A stretch of DNA of 64,000 nt from Aegicerativicinus sediminis. GTDB taxonomy: Bacteria > Bacteroidota > Bacteroidia > Flavobacteriales > Flavobacteriaceae. The stretch is taken from positions 614,001-678,000 of the forward strand of contig NZ_CP064295.1 in the NCBI RefSeq assembly GCF_015476115.1, read 5' to 3'. The position numbers were made by a program, and so were the translations under genes. This document shows, in pieces, positions 37,248 through 45,861 of the stretch (the first letter of the stretch is position 1; every line of letters starts with the position of its first letter). The notes under the pieces were generated by a model. It was not told where the DNA came from and made no database searches. It was given only the letters and a program-made list of their open reading frames with translations.

Positions 37248-37454
37248 ATTAGGAGCATTAAAATGCACTTATCGTATGTGAACGGGAGAACTAAAGGTTT
37301 CAATTATACCAATATTTCCAAAAAATCATTCTTCCATATTCAAATTGTTCTTACGCACCACAAATTTTTGAATTAAATTTAAATTATTCTTAATTTTTTA
37401 AAATAAAATTCAATTATTTATTGAAATCTGTAAAAATTTAAAAATATTTCATAA

Positions 37455-37478
37455 TTTTACTATGCACGCATAGTAAAA
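37455..37478. promoter_or_regulatory. Perfect palindromic operator before etfBA
   Basis: Perfect 11-bp arms TTTTACTATGC and GCATAGTAAAA flank AC. It lies 17 bp upstream of the -7 box, so it covers the -33 region of the etfBA promoter, where a bound dimeric repressor would block transcription. The size and symmetry suit a TetR- or MarR-type regulator; no such gene is in this window. Confidence 0.65.
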
Positions 37479-37495
37479 ATTCAGAATAAAATAAT

Positions 37496-37503
37496 TACCT
37501 TCG
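37496..37503 (+). promoter_or_regulatory. -7 promoter box of etfBA
   Basis: TACCTTCG, a one-base variant of TAnnTTTG, 41 bp before the etfB start and just downstream of the palindrome. Confidence 0.5.
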
Positions 37504-37544
37504 TAAACGAAAAATTAGATTCACTAATAACTTAATAATTCGCA

Positions 37545-38291
37545 ATGAAAATATTGGTCTGTATCAGTCATGTGCCTGATACCACTTCTAAAATAAATTT
37601 CACAAACGACAATACCGAATTTGACAAGAATGGAGTACAATTTGTCATAAATCCAAATGATGAATTCGGCCTCACTCGGGCAATGTGGTTCAAGGAAAAA
37701 CAAGGGGCCAGTGTTGACGTTATTAATGTTGGTGGTGCGGAAACAGAACCCACCTTACGTAAAGCATTAGCAATAGGTGCTGATGCCGCAATTAGAATCA
37801 ATACTAATCCAAAGGACGGCCACCAAGTGGCTATAGAATTGGCAAATGTTGTTAAGGAAAATGGCTATGATTTAGTTATTGCTGGAAGAGAATCTATTGA
37901 TTATAACGGTGGAATGGTACCAGGAATGCTAGCGGAAATTCTTGGAGCCAATTTTGTAGCTAATTGCATAGGCCTTGAGGTTGAAGGTGACAAAGCTACA
38001 GCCGTAAGAGAAATGGATGGCGGAAAAGAAACGGTTGAAACAAGTTTACCTTTAGTTATTGGTGGCCAGAAAGGATTGGTTGAAGAAAAGGACTTAAAAA
38101 TCCCAAACATGAGAGGAATCATGATGGCTCGCCAAAAACCATTAAATGTTGTGGAACCTTCTAACCCTGAAATTTTTACAGATTCCGTAAAATTTGAAAA
38201 ACCTGAACCAAAAGGAGAAATCACTCTTGTTGATGCAGATAATGTGGGTCGTTTGGTTGAATTGCTCCACAATGAGGCTAAGGTTATTTAA
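37545..38291 (+). CDS. etfB: Electron transfer flavoprotein beta subunit
   Basis: EtfB and EtfA form the soluble FAD/AMP heterodimer that takes electrons from acyl-CoA and related dehydrogenases to the respiratory chain. The 248-residue product begins MKILVCISHVPDTTSKINF and has the family signature region VIAGRESIDYNGGMVPGMLAE and the AMP-binding type loop; the later LPLVIGGQKGLVEEKDLKIPNMRGIMMARQKPL is the typical EtfB signature. etfA follows by 21 bp. A palindromic operator upstream suggests repression that is lifted by substrate, plausibly during fatty-acid or amino-acid oxidation. Confidence 0.96.
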   Translation: MKILVCISHVPDTTSKINFTNDNTEFDKNGVQFVINPNDEFGLTRAMWFKEKQGASVDVINVGGAETEPTLRKALAIGADAAIRINTNPKDGHQVAIELANVVKENGYDLVIAGRESIDYNGGMVPGMLAEILGANFVANCIGLEVEGDKATAVREMDGGKETVETSLPLVIGGQKGLVEEKDLKIPNMRGIMMARQKPLNVVEPSNPEIFTDSVKFEKPEPKGEITLVDADNVGRLVELLHNEAKVI

Positions 38292-38312
38292 TCATTATTA
38301 AAAAAGAATTTC

Positions 38313-39275
38313 ATGTCAGTTTTAGTATATACAGAATCAGATAAAGGAACATTTAAGAAAATTGCATTAGAGACAGCATCCTATGCTAAAACTGTTGCAG
38401 ACCAATTGGGAACTACTGTAACAGCAGTAACTATTAATGCAGATGACACTTCAGTTTTGAAAAATTATGGGGTAAACAAGGTATTGAAAGTTAGTAATAA
38501 GGATTTAGACACCTTTAACGCACAAAGGTATGCAGACGTAATTACACAAGCCTGTAATAAAGAAGGCACTAAAGTGGTAATTCTTAGCTCTAGTGCAGAC
38601 TCTAAATACCTTGCCCCTATTTTATCTGTAAAGCTTAATGCAGGTTATGCCTCTAACGTAGTGGACGCTCCTTCATCTTTAGAACCATTTACAGTTAAGC
38701 GCACTGCATTTACTAACAAAGCTTTTAATTTTTCTAAAATTGAAAGTGATGTAAAAATCGTAGGTGTCTCAAAAAATTCATATGGTCTTTATGAAAATTC
38801 AGTGGAATTAACTGAAGAAGATTTTTCTCCTTCAATTCCGGAAAGCGGTGTTCATCAAAAATCTATCAACAAGTCTAGCGATAAAGTGAGTATTGCAGAT
38901 GCAGAAATTGTGGTTTCTGGAGGTCGTGGCTTGAAAGGTCCCGAAAATTGGGGAATGATTGAGGAATTGGCCGAAGTTTTGGGAGCCGCCACTGCTTGCT
39001 CTAAACCGGTTTCGGATTTAGGATGGCGCCCACATAGTGAACACGTGGGCCAAACTGGCAAACCAGTCGCTTCCAACCTATATATCGCCATTGGTATTTC
39101 TGGTGCAATCCAGCATTTGGCTGGTATTAATGCATCAAAGGTAAAAGTTGTTATTAACAATGACCCAGAAGCTCCTTTCTTTAAAGCAGCAGACTATGGA
39201 ATTGTTGGGGATGCCTTTGAAGTAGTCCCAAAACTCATTGAAAAATTGAAGGAATTTAAAGCACAAAACGCTTAA
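38313..39275 (+). CDS. etfA: Electron transfer flavoprotein alpha subunit
   Basis: The 320-residue alpha subunit binds FAD through its C-terminal domain. The EtfA signature is visible: GGRGLKGPENWGMIEELAEVLGAA (residues about 208-231), then SKPVSDLGWRPHSEHVGQTGKPVASNLYIAIGISGAIQHLAGI and INNDPEAPFFKAADYGIVGD. Length is normal. It is the second gene of the etfBA operon. No dedicated dehydrogenase or ETF:quinone oxidoreductase gene is linked here. Confidence 0.96.
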   Translation: MSVLVYTESDKGTFKKIALETASYAKTVADQLGTTVTAVTINADDTSVLKNYGVNKVLKVSNKDLDTFNAQRYADVITQACNKEGTKVVILSSSADSKYLAPILSVKLNAGYASNVVDAPSSLEPFTVKRTAFTNKAFNFSKIESDVKIVGVSKNSYGLYENSVELTEEDFSPSIPESGVHQKSINKSSDKVSIADAEIVVSGGRGLKGPENWGMIEELAEVLGAATACSKPVSDLGWRPHSEHVGQTGKPVASNLYIAIGISGAIQHLAGINASKVKVVINNDPEAPFFKAADYGIVGDAFEVVPKLIEKLKEFKAQNA

Positions 39276-39386
39276 ATTTTTTATCTTGTAGTAACAGCTA
39301 ACTGTTCATATAAGCGATTAAATTTCCCAACTTACACATGTAGTTTGGTTATCTCCTAATTTAAACAGTTATTTGTGGTTTCAATT

Positions 39387-39995
39387 ATGAGTTTAGTACG
39401 CTTAAACATAAAGGGCATTTCTTATAGTCAGACACAAAATGGTGCTTATGCACTCATACTCAACGAGGTGGATGGCGAAAGAAAACTTCCGATTGTTATT
39501 GGTGCTTTTGAGGCTCAATCTATAGCCATTGCCTTAGAAAAGGAAATACGCCCACCACGTCCGCTGACACACGACTTATTTAAAAATTTTGCTGATCGCT
39601 TTGAAATTGTGGTTAAACAGGTTATTATCCACAAATTGGTAGACGGTGTATTTTATTCAAGTTTGATTTGCGAACGTGACAAAATTGAGGAGATAATTGA
39701 TGCACGCACCAGTGACGCAATTGCTTTGGCATTACGATTTAATGCACCCATATTTACATACAAGAACATCTTAGACAAGGCGGGAATATACTTAAAAGTT
39801 AACCCTAAGAAAGATGAGGAGCAGGAAGACAGCATATTGGTAGATGAAACATTGGCCGAAGAAGTAGAGGCGAATCTTTCGGAGAACTACAAAACAAAAA
39901 CCTTGGACGAACTTAATGCCTTGTTAGATGAGGCCGTAGCTCAAGAGGATTATGAAGCTGCTGCAAAAATTAGGGATGAAATTTCCAAGCGATAA
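39387..39995 (+). CDS. Bifunctional nuclease-family (DUF151) protein with UVR motif
   Basis: 202 residues from the ATG at 39387; an in-frame GTG at 39375 would add four. The N-terminal domain (about 1-130) is the bifunctional nuclease/DUF151 fold: YALILNEVDGERKLPIVIGAFEAQSIAIALEKE, PRPLTHDLF and RTSDAIALALRFNAPIF. The C-terminal 35 residues (TLDELNALLDEAVAQEDYEAAAKIRDEI) match the UVR motif, which mediates UvrB-UvrC contacts and occurs in stress adaptor proteins. Plant members have RNase and DNase activity; bacterial function is unproven. It is followed by the nucleoside transporter gene 95 bp on. Confidence 0.9.
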   Translation: MSLVRLNIKGISYSQTQNGAYALILNEVDGERKLPIVIGAFEAQSIAIALEKEIRPPRPLTHDLFKNFADRFEIVVKQVIIHKLVDGVFYSSLICERDKIEEIIDARTSDAIALALRFNAPIFTYKNILDKAGIYLKVNPKKDEEQEDSILVDETLAEEVEANLSENYKTKTLDELNALLDEAVAQEDYEAAAKIRDEISKR

Positions 39996-40022
39996 TTCCA
40001 AAAAATGAATATCTTAACCGAT

Positions 40023-40038
40023 GTAACATTTTGTAACA
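40023..40038. promoter_or_regulatory. Direct repeat GTAACA with 10-bp period
   Basis: GTAACA occurs at 40023-40028 and 40033-40038 in the spacer before the nucleoside transporter gene. The 10-bp phase is that of regulator half-sites, but two short copies may be chance. Confidence 0.25.
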
Positions 40039-40090
40039 ACTTAATGAATCATTGGCGACCATACCTTAAATTAATCCTACTCTAACCTAT

Positions 40091-41809
40091 ATGAAGAAAT
40101 TTTGGCTAGCCTTTGGAGCTATTTTCTTTTTAACGTTCCTTTCATTTTCACAGTCCATTCAGAAAACCTGGATTTTCCAGTCGGTAACAGACAAATCAGA
40201 GGACACAATTTTTAAAATAAATCCAGAAAATGATTTCCTTGAATTTAAAGACGGAACTTTTAATTACACCCTATTAAATCAAGACAGCCTATCAGCCAAA
40301 GGCACTTATATCCTTCAAAATAACTTATTAGAACTTCGGTATTCACAACCAATAGACACCACAATTCAATACAGGATAAGGGCATTAACAGATTCCACTT
40401 TGGTCTATTCAGAAAGCGACATTACATATTCTTTGCGGAATAAATTGGAAATAGATGATGCCATGATAGCAATAGCGAAACCTTTAAATAATGTAATTAT
40501 ACCAAGTGATGGGTTTTCATTTCAAAGTTTATTAAGAGGCGTCCTAGGAATGCTCGTACTCTTGGTAATTTCTTATTTACTGAGTGTTAATCGCAAGGGT
40601 ATTAATTGGAAAACGGTCGGTTTAGGCCTTGGTGCCCAACTTCTTTTAGCTTTTGGAGTTCTAAAAGTGCCATTCGTTCAAACTTTCTTTGAAGTTATAG
40701 GTAAAATGTTCGTGAAAATTCTTGATTTTACCCAGGCGGGTAGCGAGTTTTTATTGGGAGGAATGATGGATGTTGAAAGTTTCGGTTTCATTTTTCTATT
40801 CCAGATATTACCAACAATAATATTTTTCTCCGCCCTTACTTCTCTCTTATTTTATTTAGGAATCATTCAGATTGTGGTAAAAGGCCTAGCCTGGGTATTA
40901 ACCAAATTGATGGGGATTTCTGGTCCTGAGAGCTTAAGTGTTGCCGGCAATATCTTTTTGGGGCAAACAGAAGCTCCTTTAATGATTAAAGCATATTTAG
41001 AGAAAATGTCTCGTTCTGAAATATTGCTGGTAATGATTGGAGGAATGGCTACAGTCGCTGGTGGCGTTTTAGCCGCTTATATTGGATTCTTGGGAGGAGA
41101 GGATGCTGCATTAAAAATATTTTATGCCAAGCATTTACTTACCGCCTCCGTTATGGCGGCTCCAGGAGCCATAGTGATATCAAAAATTCTTTATCCACAG
41201 ACTGAAAAAATAGATACTGAAATTTCTGTTTCACAAGAAAATATAGGCTCCAATGTACTTGATGCTATTGCAAATGGAACTACTGAAGGCTTAAAATTGG
41301 CAGCAAATGTTGGTGCAATGCTTTTGGTTTTTATCGCCTTTATAGCAATGATAAATTTTGGTTTTAATAAAATCGGATCTTTTACCGGTATTAATACCTG
41401 GATTACTTCGCACACTCCTTATTCAGAACTTTCTTTAGAATTCATACTTGGCTACATTTTTGCTCCAGTAATGTGGCTTATAGGTGTAGCCAAGGAAGAT
41501 ATGGCTTTAATGGGGCAATTGTTGGGCGTAAAATTGGCTGCGAGTGAATTTGTGGGGTACATTCAATTGGCGGAACTTAAAAACGTCTCTAATGGAGTAC
41601 ATTTAAAATTTGAAAAGTCTATTATCATGGCCACCTATATGCTTTGTGGATTTGCAAATTTCGCATCCATTGGTATACAAATTGGCGGTATCGGCTCCCT
41701 AGCCCCAGGTCAGCGCAAAACTCTTTCCGAATTTGGACTAAAAGCCTTAATTGGAGGAACCGTTGCTTCATTATTATCCGCGACTATTGCGGGAATGATA
41801 ATTGGCTAA
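40091..41809 (+). CDS. Nucleoside transporter (CNT/NupC family) with extra N-terminal domain
   Basis: A 572-residue protein. Residues about 145-572 form a concentrative nucleoside transporter: a first membrane segment LLRGVLGMLVLLVISYLLS, the GAQLLLAFGVLKVPF segment, QILPTIIFFSALTSLLFYLGI, GPESLSVAGNIFLGQTEAPLMIKAYL and the C-terminal gate CGFANFASIGIQIGGIG. These proteins import nucleosides with Na+ or H+. The first 20 residues are a signal peptide (MKKFWLAFGAIFFLTFLSFSQS) and residues about 22-140 a beta-rich soluble domain (WIFQSVTDKSEDTIFKINPENDFLEF...) that resembles lipocalin-like domains. The extra domain is therefore periplasmic. Salvage of nucleosides fits the nearby thyA and the deoxynucleoside kinase. 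Confidence 0.92.
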   Translation: MKKFWLAFGAIFFLTFLSFSQSIQKTWIFQSVTDKSEDTIFKINPENDFLEFKDGTFNYTLLNQDSLSAKGTYILQNNLLELRYSQPIDTTIQYRIRALTDSTLVYSESDITYSLRNKLEIDDAMIAIAKPLNNVIIPSDGFSFQSLLRGVLGMLVLLVISYLLSVNRKGINWKTVGLGLGAQLLLAFGVLKVPFVQTFFEVIGKMFVKILDFTQAGSEFLLGGMMDVESFGFIFLFQILPTIIFFSALTSLLFYLGIIQIVVKGLAWVLTKLMGISGPESLSVAGNIFLGQTEAPLMIKAYLEKMSRSEILLVMIGGMATVAGGVLAAYIGFLGGEDAALKIFYAKHLLTASVMAAPGAIVISKILYPQTEKIDTEISVSQENIGSNVLDAIANGTTEGLKLAANVGAMLLVFIAFIAMINFGFNKIGSFTGINTWITSHTPYSELSLEFILGYIFAPVMWLIGVAKEDMALMGQLLGVKLAASEFVGYIQLAELKNVSNGVHLKFEKSIIMATYMLCGFANFASIGIQIGGIGSLAPGQRKTLSEFGLKALIGGTVASLLSATIAGMIIG

Positions 41810-41932
41810 GCAGTTAATAACTTTTAATATTAATTAAAGCATCCATCTTTAATAATTAACCTCTTTTTTTATTTTTAAAATCTGAAAAAAGCAAGTTCTG
41901 CTTAACCTGGGATTTTAACCAAATTTCTTTTA

Positions 41933-42757
41933 ATGCAACAATATTTAGACCTGGTAAAACATGTGTTGGAGCATGGCCATGAAAAAAGTGATAGAACCGG
42001 TACAGGAACCAAAAGTATTTTTGGCTACCAAATGCGATTCGATCTTTCGGAAGGTTTTCCTATGGTGACTACCAAGAAATTACATTTAAAATCTATCATT
42101 TATGAATTATTGTGGTTTTTAAAAGGAGATACCAATATTCAATATCTAACGGAAAATGGGGTAAGAATTTGGAATGAATGGGCTGATGAAAATGGAGATT
42201 TAGGACCAGTATATGGCCACCAATGGCGAAATTGGAATAGTGACGAGATTGACCAAATAAAGGAGGTTATCGAAACTTTAAAATCAAATCCAGATAGTCG
42301 GCGCATGTTGGTCTCGGCGTGGAACCCATCAGTATTGCCAGATACTTCTATCTCATTTTCAGAAAATGTAGCCAATGGTAAAGCTGCACTTCCACCTTGT
42401 CACGCATTTTTCCAGTTCTATGTTGCAGACGGAAAATTATCCTGTCAATTATATCAACGTAGTGCGGATATTTTTTTAGGCGTGCCCTTTAATATTGCAT
42501 CATATGCACTGTTAACTTTGATGATGGCGCAGGTTTGCGGTTATGAAGCAGGAGATTTTGTGCACACCTTTGGAGACGCACATATTTATAGTAACCATTA
42601 TGAGCAGTTAGAATTACAGCTAAGTAGAGATCCTAGGTCTTTGCCAAAAATGATCCTTAACCCTGATATAAAAGATATTTTCGATTTTACTTTTGAGGAT
42701 TTCACTCTCGTTGATTACAACCCTCATCCTCATATTAAAGGAGCCGTTGCGGTATAA
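41933..42757 (+). CDS. thyA: Thymidylate synthase
   Basis: ThyA methylates dUMP to dTMP using methylene-tetrahydrofolate, producing dihydrofolate. The 274-residue protein has all hallmarks: [62 protein letters not shown], the catalytic Cys in [32 protein letters not shown] and the [12 protein letters not shown] motif. The DHFR fusion gene, which would recycle its dihydrofolate product, is 650 bp downstream on the same strand, separated by a minus-strand gene. Confidence 0.98.
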   Translation: MQQYLDLVKHVLEHGHEKSDRTGTGTKSIFGYQMRFDLSEGFPMVTTKKLHLKSIIYELLWFLKGDTNIQYLTENGVRIWNEWADENGDLGPVYGHQWRNWNSDEIDQIKEVIETLKSNPDSRRMLVSAWNPSVLPDTSISFSENVANGKAALPPCHAFFQFYVADGKLSCQLYQRSADIFLGVPFNIASYALLTLMMAQVCGYEAGDFVHTFGDAHIYSNHYEQLELQLSRDPRSLPKMILNPDIKDIFDFTFEDFTLVDYNPHPHIKGAVAV

Positions 42758-42779
42758 AAAAGGCTGCTAAAAGGCAGCC
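42756..42779 (-). terminator. Intrinsic terminator of the CBM48-like gene
   Basis: On the minus strand GGCTGC and GCAGCC arms with a short loop are followed by six T, overlapping the thyA stop. It ends the transcript of the opposing small gene at 42813; its plus-strand T tract is weak. Confidence 0.75.
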
Positions 42780-42812
42780 CATAAAATTTTCAATAAATCC
42801 TAAAAGGTAGAA

Positions 42813-43109
42813 TTATACTTTAAGCACGCTGTTTTCTGCAGCAGCAAAATCATTCCAAGCGTAAGCGTCAGCCTCAGCTTCATTGATATATGCTCCATCA
42901 ACCAAATATCTAAATTCATAGTCAGCGTCTTTCTCAACATCAATGGTACCTTTAAAATTACCATTTTTTAGCTTTTTTAAGCTTCCAGCCTTCGCATCCC
43001 AACCGTTAAATGACCCAACTACTGAAACTTCAGAAGCTTCATCAGCTGGAACGGTGAATGTTACTTTACAAATCGGTTTACTTTTCAAATACTGCTTAGT
43101 GATAGCCAT
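42813..43109 (-). CDS. Small glycogen-binding/isoamylase early-set protein
   Basis: A 98-residue cytosolic protein consisting of a single early-set (CBM48/AMPK-beta-like) immunoglobulin fold: CKVTFTVPADEASEVSVVGSFNGWDAKAGSLKKLKNGNFKGTIDV, then YEFRYLVDGAYINEAEADAYAWNDF. The motif GSFNGWD is the signature of glycogen-binding domains, in which the Trp stacks on sugar. The free-standing form has no catalytic domain; it may regulate or tether an enzyme to alpha-glucan. It has an excellent promoter upstream and its own terminator. Confidence 0.88.
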   Translation of the reverse strand: MAITKQYLKSKPICKVTFTVPADEASEVSVVGSFNGWDAKAGSLKKLKNGNFKGTIDVEKDADYEFRYLVDGAYINEAEADAYAWNDFAAAENSVLKV

Positions 43110-43134
43110 AAGAATTATTGTTTGTTACACGGGT

Positions 43135-43164
43135 CAAAAGTATAAAAGAAAACCAAGGGTACAA
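43135..43164 (-). promoter_or_regulatory. Promoter of the CBM48-like gene
   Basis: On the minus strand TTG (43164-43162), 19 bp, then TACTTTTG (43142-43135). This is the best match in the window to the flavobacterial promoter consensus, 25 bp before the ATG. Confidence 0.75.
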
Positions 43165-43405
43165 GCGATAAACAATTTTGTATCAAATAATTATGAATTT
43201 CGTAAAATACGACCAACTATTCTTTATACTTACAAAAAAATTACACCTTATTTTGAAGGGTTTACATGCCTTTCTTGTAGTTTATAAGCCTAGTTTTTGG
43301 AGAGAAAAATAACTATATCGTTTTCGTAAATACCGCAATTATGACCCGTTGCAAACAATATGCTAATACATAAAAAACGTATTTTTACCATAAATATTTA
43401 AGAAC

Positions 43406-44323
43406 ATGTTTGCGAAAAAAAAGGAGGTTCCAAAAATTGACAAAGAGCAATTAGAACTCATTAAAAATGCCGAAAGAAGAATTAAACAGAAAAGAGGTCT
43501 TTATATTCATTTTGTCATCTTCCTTATTGGAGCTGTTTTTTTAATTGTTGCCAATGTCGGGCTAGATATTGGCAAGGATTATAAGATTTTAGGTGTCGAT
43601 TGGTTTGTATATGCCATCTTAATTTGGTTATTTCTATTTGTGTACCATTTTATAAATGTTTTCATCACCCACAAATTCATGGGGAAGGATTGGGAGGAAC
43701 AGCAATTGGAGCGATTAGTAGCCAAACAAAAGGACCGACTTGAACAATTACGAAAAAAAGTTGAGTCAGAGTATCCGGTTTACAGTCAAGAGGAAAACGT
43801 CAAACCAACACCCAAGTTTCGAAATAAAAAACAAAATGTTACAATTATTGCTGCTGCAGGTGAGGACAATAGCATAGGTAAAGACAATGAATTGGTATGG
43901 CATTTAAAGGATGACCTACAAAGATTTAAAGCATTAACCTCAGGCCACCATATAATAATGGGCAGAAAGACTTTTGAAACATTTCCCAAGCCATTACCAA
44001 ACCGCACGCATGTTGTAATTACTCGTCAAGAGAATTATAAAATTCCAGATGGTGTTGTTGTTGTAAGCAATCTTCATGACGCCTTGGATGTAGCAATTAA
44101 TGACAATCAACCCTTTATAATTGGAGGAGGAGAAATATACAGGCAATCTTTGGATGTTGCCGATAGTATTGAATTAACGCGAGTGCATTCAACATTTGAG
44201 GCAGATACCTATTTCCCTGAAATTGATTCCCTTCAATGGCATGAAGTTGCAAGGAAATTTCACGAGGCTGATGAAGACAATCAATTTCCTTTCTCGTTTA
44301 TAACATATAGAAAAGTGGAATAA
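43406..44323 (+). CDS. folA: 2TM domain - dihydrofolate reductase fusion
   Basis: A 305-residue protein with two parts. Residues 1-110 are a 2TM domain: a basic helix, two membrane segments (about 31-52 and 67-89, the latter WFVYAILIWLFLFVYHFINVF), and a coiled-coil-like tail (EEQQLERLVAKQKDRLEQLRKKVES). Residues 144-305 are a complete dihydrofolate reductase: NVTIIAAAGEDNSIGKDNELVWHLKDDLQRF, IIMGRKTFETFPKPLPNRTHVVITR, FIIGGGEIYRQSLDVAD and FEADTYFPEID. The enzyme reduces dihydrofolate made by ThyA. The frame is continuous with no sign of a frameshift, so the reductase is expected to be held at the inner membrane, cytosolic face. Confidence 0.92.
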   Translation: MFAKKKEVPKIDKEQLELIKNAERRIKQKRGLYIHFVIFLIGAVFLIVANVGLDIGKDYKILGVDWFVYAILIWLFLFVYHFINVFITHKFMGKDWEEQQLERLVAKQKDRLEQLRKKVESEYPVYSQEENVKPTPKFRNKKQNVTIIAAAGEDNSIGKDNELVWHLKDDLQRFKALTSGHHIIMGRKTFETFPKPLPNRTHVVITRQENYKIPDGVVVVSNLHDALDVAINDNQPFIIGGGEIYRQSLDVADSIELTRVHSTFEADTYFPEIDSLQWHEVARKFHEADEDNQFPFSFITYRKVE

Positions 44324-44332
44324 ACAATATCC

Positions 44333-44893
44333 ATGAAAAGTGAAAAAGAGAAAATGTTGGCCGGCGAGTATTACAATCCCTTTGATGGAGAATTACAGAA
44401 AGAGCGTTACAAAGCAAAACTTCTTTTTCAAAAAATAAATAGCCTCAACGAGGATCACTTAAAGGAGAGAAAAATTCTGTTCAAAGAACTTGTTGTAAAC
44501 GCAGGGAAAAACTATTGGATCGAACCGCCTTTTTATTGTGATTATGGGTACAATATTACACTTGGCAATAATGTCTTCATTAATTATAATTGCTGTATCC
44601 TAGATGTCTGTGAAGTAACTATTGGTGACAATTGCATGTTGGCTCCAAGCGTTCAAATTTATACTGCAACACATCCTCTTGAGGCACAGGCAAGAAACTC
44701 TGGAGTTGAATTTGGCAAGGCCGTCACTATTGGAAACAATGTTTGGATTGGTGGTAATGCCACCATTTGCCCAGGAGTAACAATTGGTGATAATGCAGTA
44801 ATTGCCGCGGGTGCAGTTGTGGTGAAAAATGTCGAGGCAAATACATTAGTTGGTGGAAATCCAGCTAAATTTATTAAACACATTGAAAACTAG
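44333..44893 (+). CDS. Sugar O-acetyltransferase (maltose/galactoside acetyltransferase type)
   Basis: A 186-residue left-handed beta-helix acetyltransferase that would move acetyl from acetyl-CoA to a sugar hydroxyl. The N-terminal Mac domain reads [25 protein letters not shown]; the hexapeptide coils follow ([47 protein letters not shown] with the catalytic His, [31 protein letters not shown]). It starts 9 bp after the DHFR fusion stop, so they are probably co-transcribed. The acceptor sugar is not evident. Confidence 0.92.
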   Translation: MKSEKEKMLAGEYYNPFDGELQKERYKAKLLFQKINSLNEDHLKERKILFKELVVNAGKNYWIEPPFYCDYGYNITLGNNVFINYNCCILDVCEVTIGDNCMLAPSVQIYTATHPLEAQARNSGVEFGKAVTIGNNVWIGGNATICPGVTIGDNAVIAAGAVVVKNVEANTLVGGNPAKFIKHIEN

Positions 44894-44931
44894 AATGGTT
44901 AAAAGCAAACATAGCTTTATTTAAATATTTC

Positions 44932-44939
44932 TATTTTTG
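44932..44939 (+). promoter_or_regulatory. -7 promoter box of fabD
   Basis: TATTTTTG, exact match to TAnnTTTG, 21 bp before the fabD ATG at 44961. Confidence 0.55.
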
Positions 44940-44960
44940 CACACATTTAATTTAAAAAGG

Positions 44961-45842
44961 ATGACAGCATATATTTTTCCAGGCCAAGGCTCCCAATTCA
45001 GTGGAATGGGACGTGAACTTTATGAAACTTCAGATATCGCAAAAGACTATTTCAACCAAGCCAATGATATTTTAGGGTTCAATATCCTAGATATTATGTT
45101 CGAGGGCTCTGCTGAAGACCTGAAGGAGACTAAGGTAACCCAACCTGCAATCTTTATTCATTCGGTTGCATTGGCAATGGCCATGGGAAAAGAATTTTCT
45201 CCGAATATGGTAGCAGGCCATTCATTGGGAGAATTTTCAGCATTGGTTGCCAACGAAGTGTTGAATTATGATGACGGATTACGTTTAGTTGCTAAACGTG
45301 CATTAGCTATGCAGGCTGCATGCGAAAAGCAACCTGGTACTATGGCGGCAGTCTTAGGCTTAGAAAATGCTGTTGTTGAAGATGTATGTGGTAAAATCAA
45401 TGGAATTGTAGTTCCTGCAAATTACAACTGTCCTGGACAATTAGTCATTTCTGGAGAGCTTAGTGCGGTTGAAAAAGCTTGTGAAGCAATGAAAGAGGCT
45501 GGAGCTAGAAGAGCGTTAATCCTGCCTGTAGGAGGTGCCTTCCACTCTCCACTTATGGAACCCGCCCGAGAAGAATTGGCAAAAGCAATTGAACAAACAG
45601 TTTTCGGAAAACCAGTTTGTCCAATTTATCAAAATGTACCAGCAGATGCTGTTACAAATGCGGACACTATAAAAAGTAATTTAATTTCTCAACTTACCGC
45701 TCCGGTTAAATGGACTCAATCTGTAGAACAAATGGCAAAGGATGGTGCAAGCCACTTTGTAGAAGTTGGCCCAGGAAAGGTACTTCAAGGATTGGTGAAA
45801 AAAATCAATTCTGAAGCTAGCGTAGATTCGGCGCAACTTTAA
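44961..45842 (+). CDS. fabD: Malonyl-CoA:ACP transacylase
   Basis: FabD loads malonyl groups onto acyl carrier protein for fatty-acid synthesis. From the ATG at 44961 the product is 293 residues, starting MTAYIFPGQGSQFSGMGREL, the canonical N-terminus; an in-frame TTG at 44937 falls within the promoter box and is not the start. The active-site Ser is in VAGHSLGEFSALVA, the malonate-binding Arg in LRLVAKRALAMQ, and the catalytic His in GGAFHSPLMEPAREEL. Full length. It is followed 19 bp later by lspA. Confidence 0.97.
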   Translation: MTAYIFPGQGSQFSGMGRELYETSDIAKDYFNQANDILGFNILDIMFEGSAEDLKETKVTQPAIFIHSVALAMAMGKEFSPNMVAGHSLGEFSALVANEVLNYDDGLRLVAKRALAMQAACEKQPGTMAAVLGLENAVVEDVCGKINGIVVPANYNCPGQLVISGELSAVEKACEAMKEAGARRALILPVGGAFHSPLMEPAREELAKAIEQTVFGKPVCPIYQNVPADAVTNADTIKSNLISQLTAPVKWTQSVEQMAKDGASHFVEVGPGKVLQGLVKKINSEASVDSAQL

Positions 45843-45861
45843 TTAAAATCATAATTATCAG

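Larger units (their letters stand above)
37183..37544. other. Divergent spacer between pdhB and etfB
   Basis: 362 bases with no coding frame worth reporting. It contains the pdhB promoter (37213-37247, minus) and, on the plus side, the 24-bp palindrome at 37455-37478 and the etf -7 box at 37496. The middle part (37260-37450) is A/T-rich without visible structure. Confidence 0.6.

Noticed and set aside
37901-38272. 123-codon minus-strand open frame
   Set aside because: Antisense shadow of etfB with no protein-like motif.
42943-43287. 114-codon plus-strand frame across the CBM48-like gene and its spacer
   Set aside because: Half is antisense to a recognised domain and the rest is A/T-rich spacer carrying a good promoter in the opposite direction.
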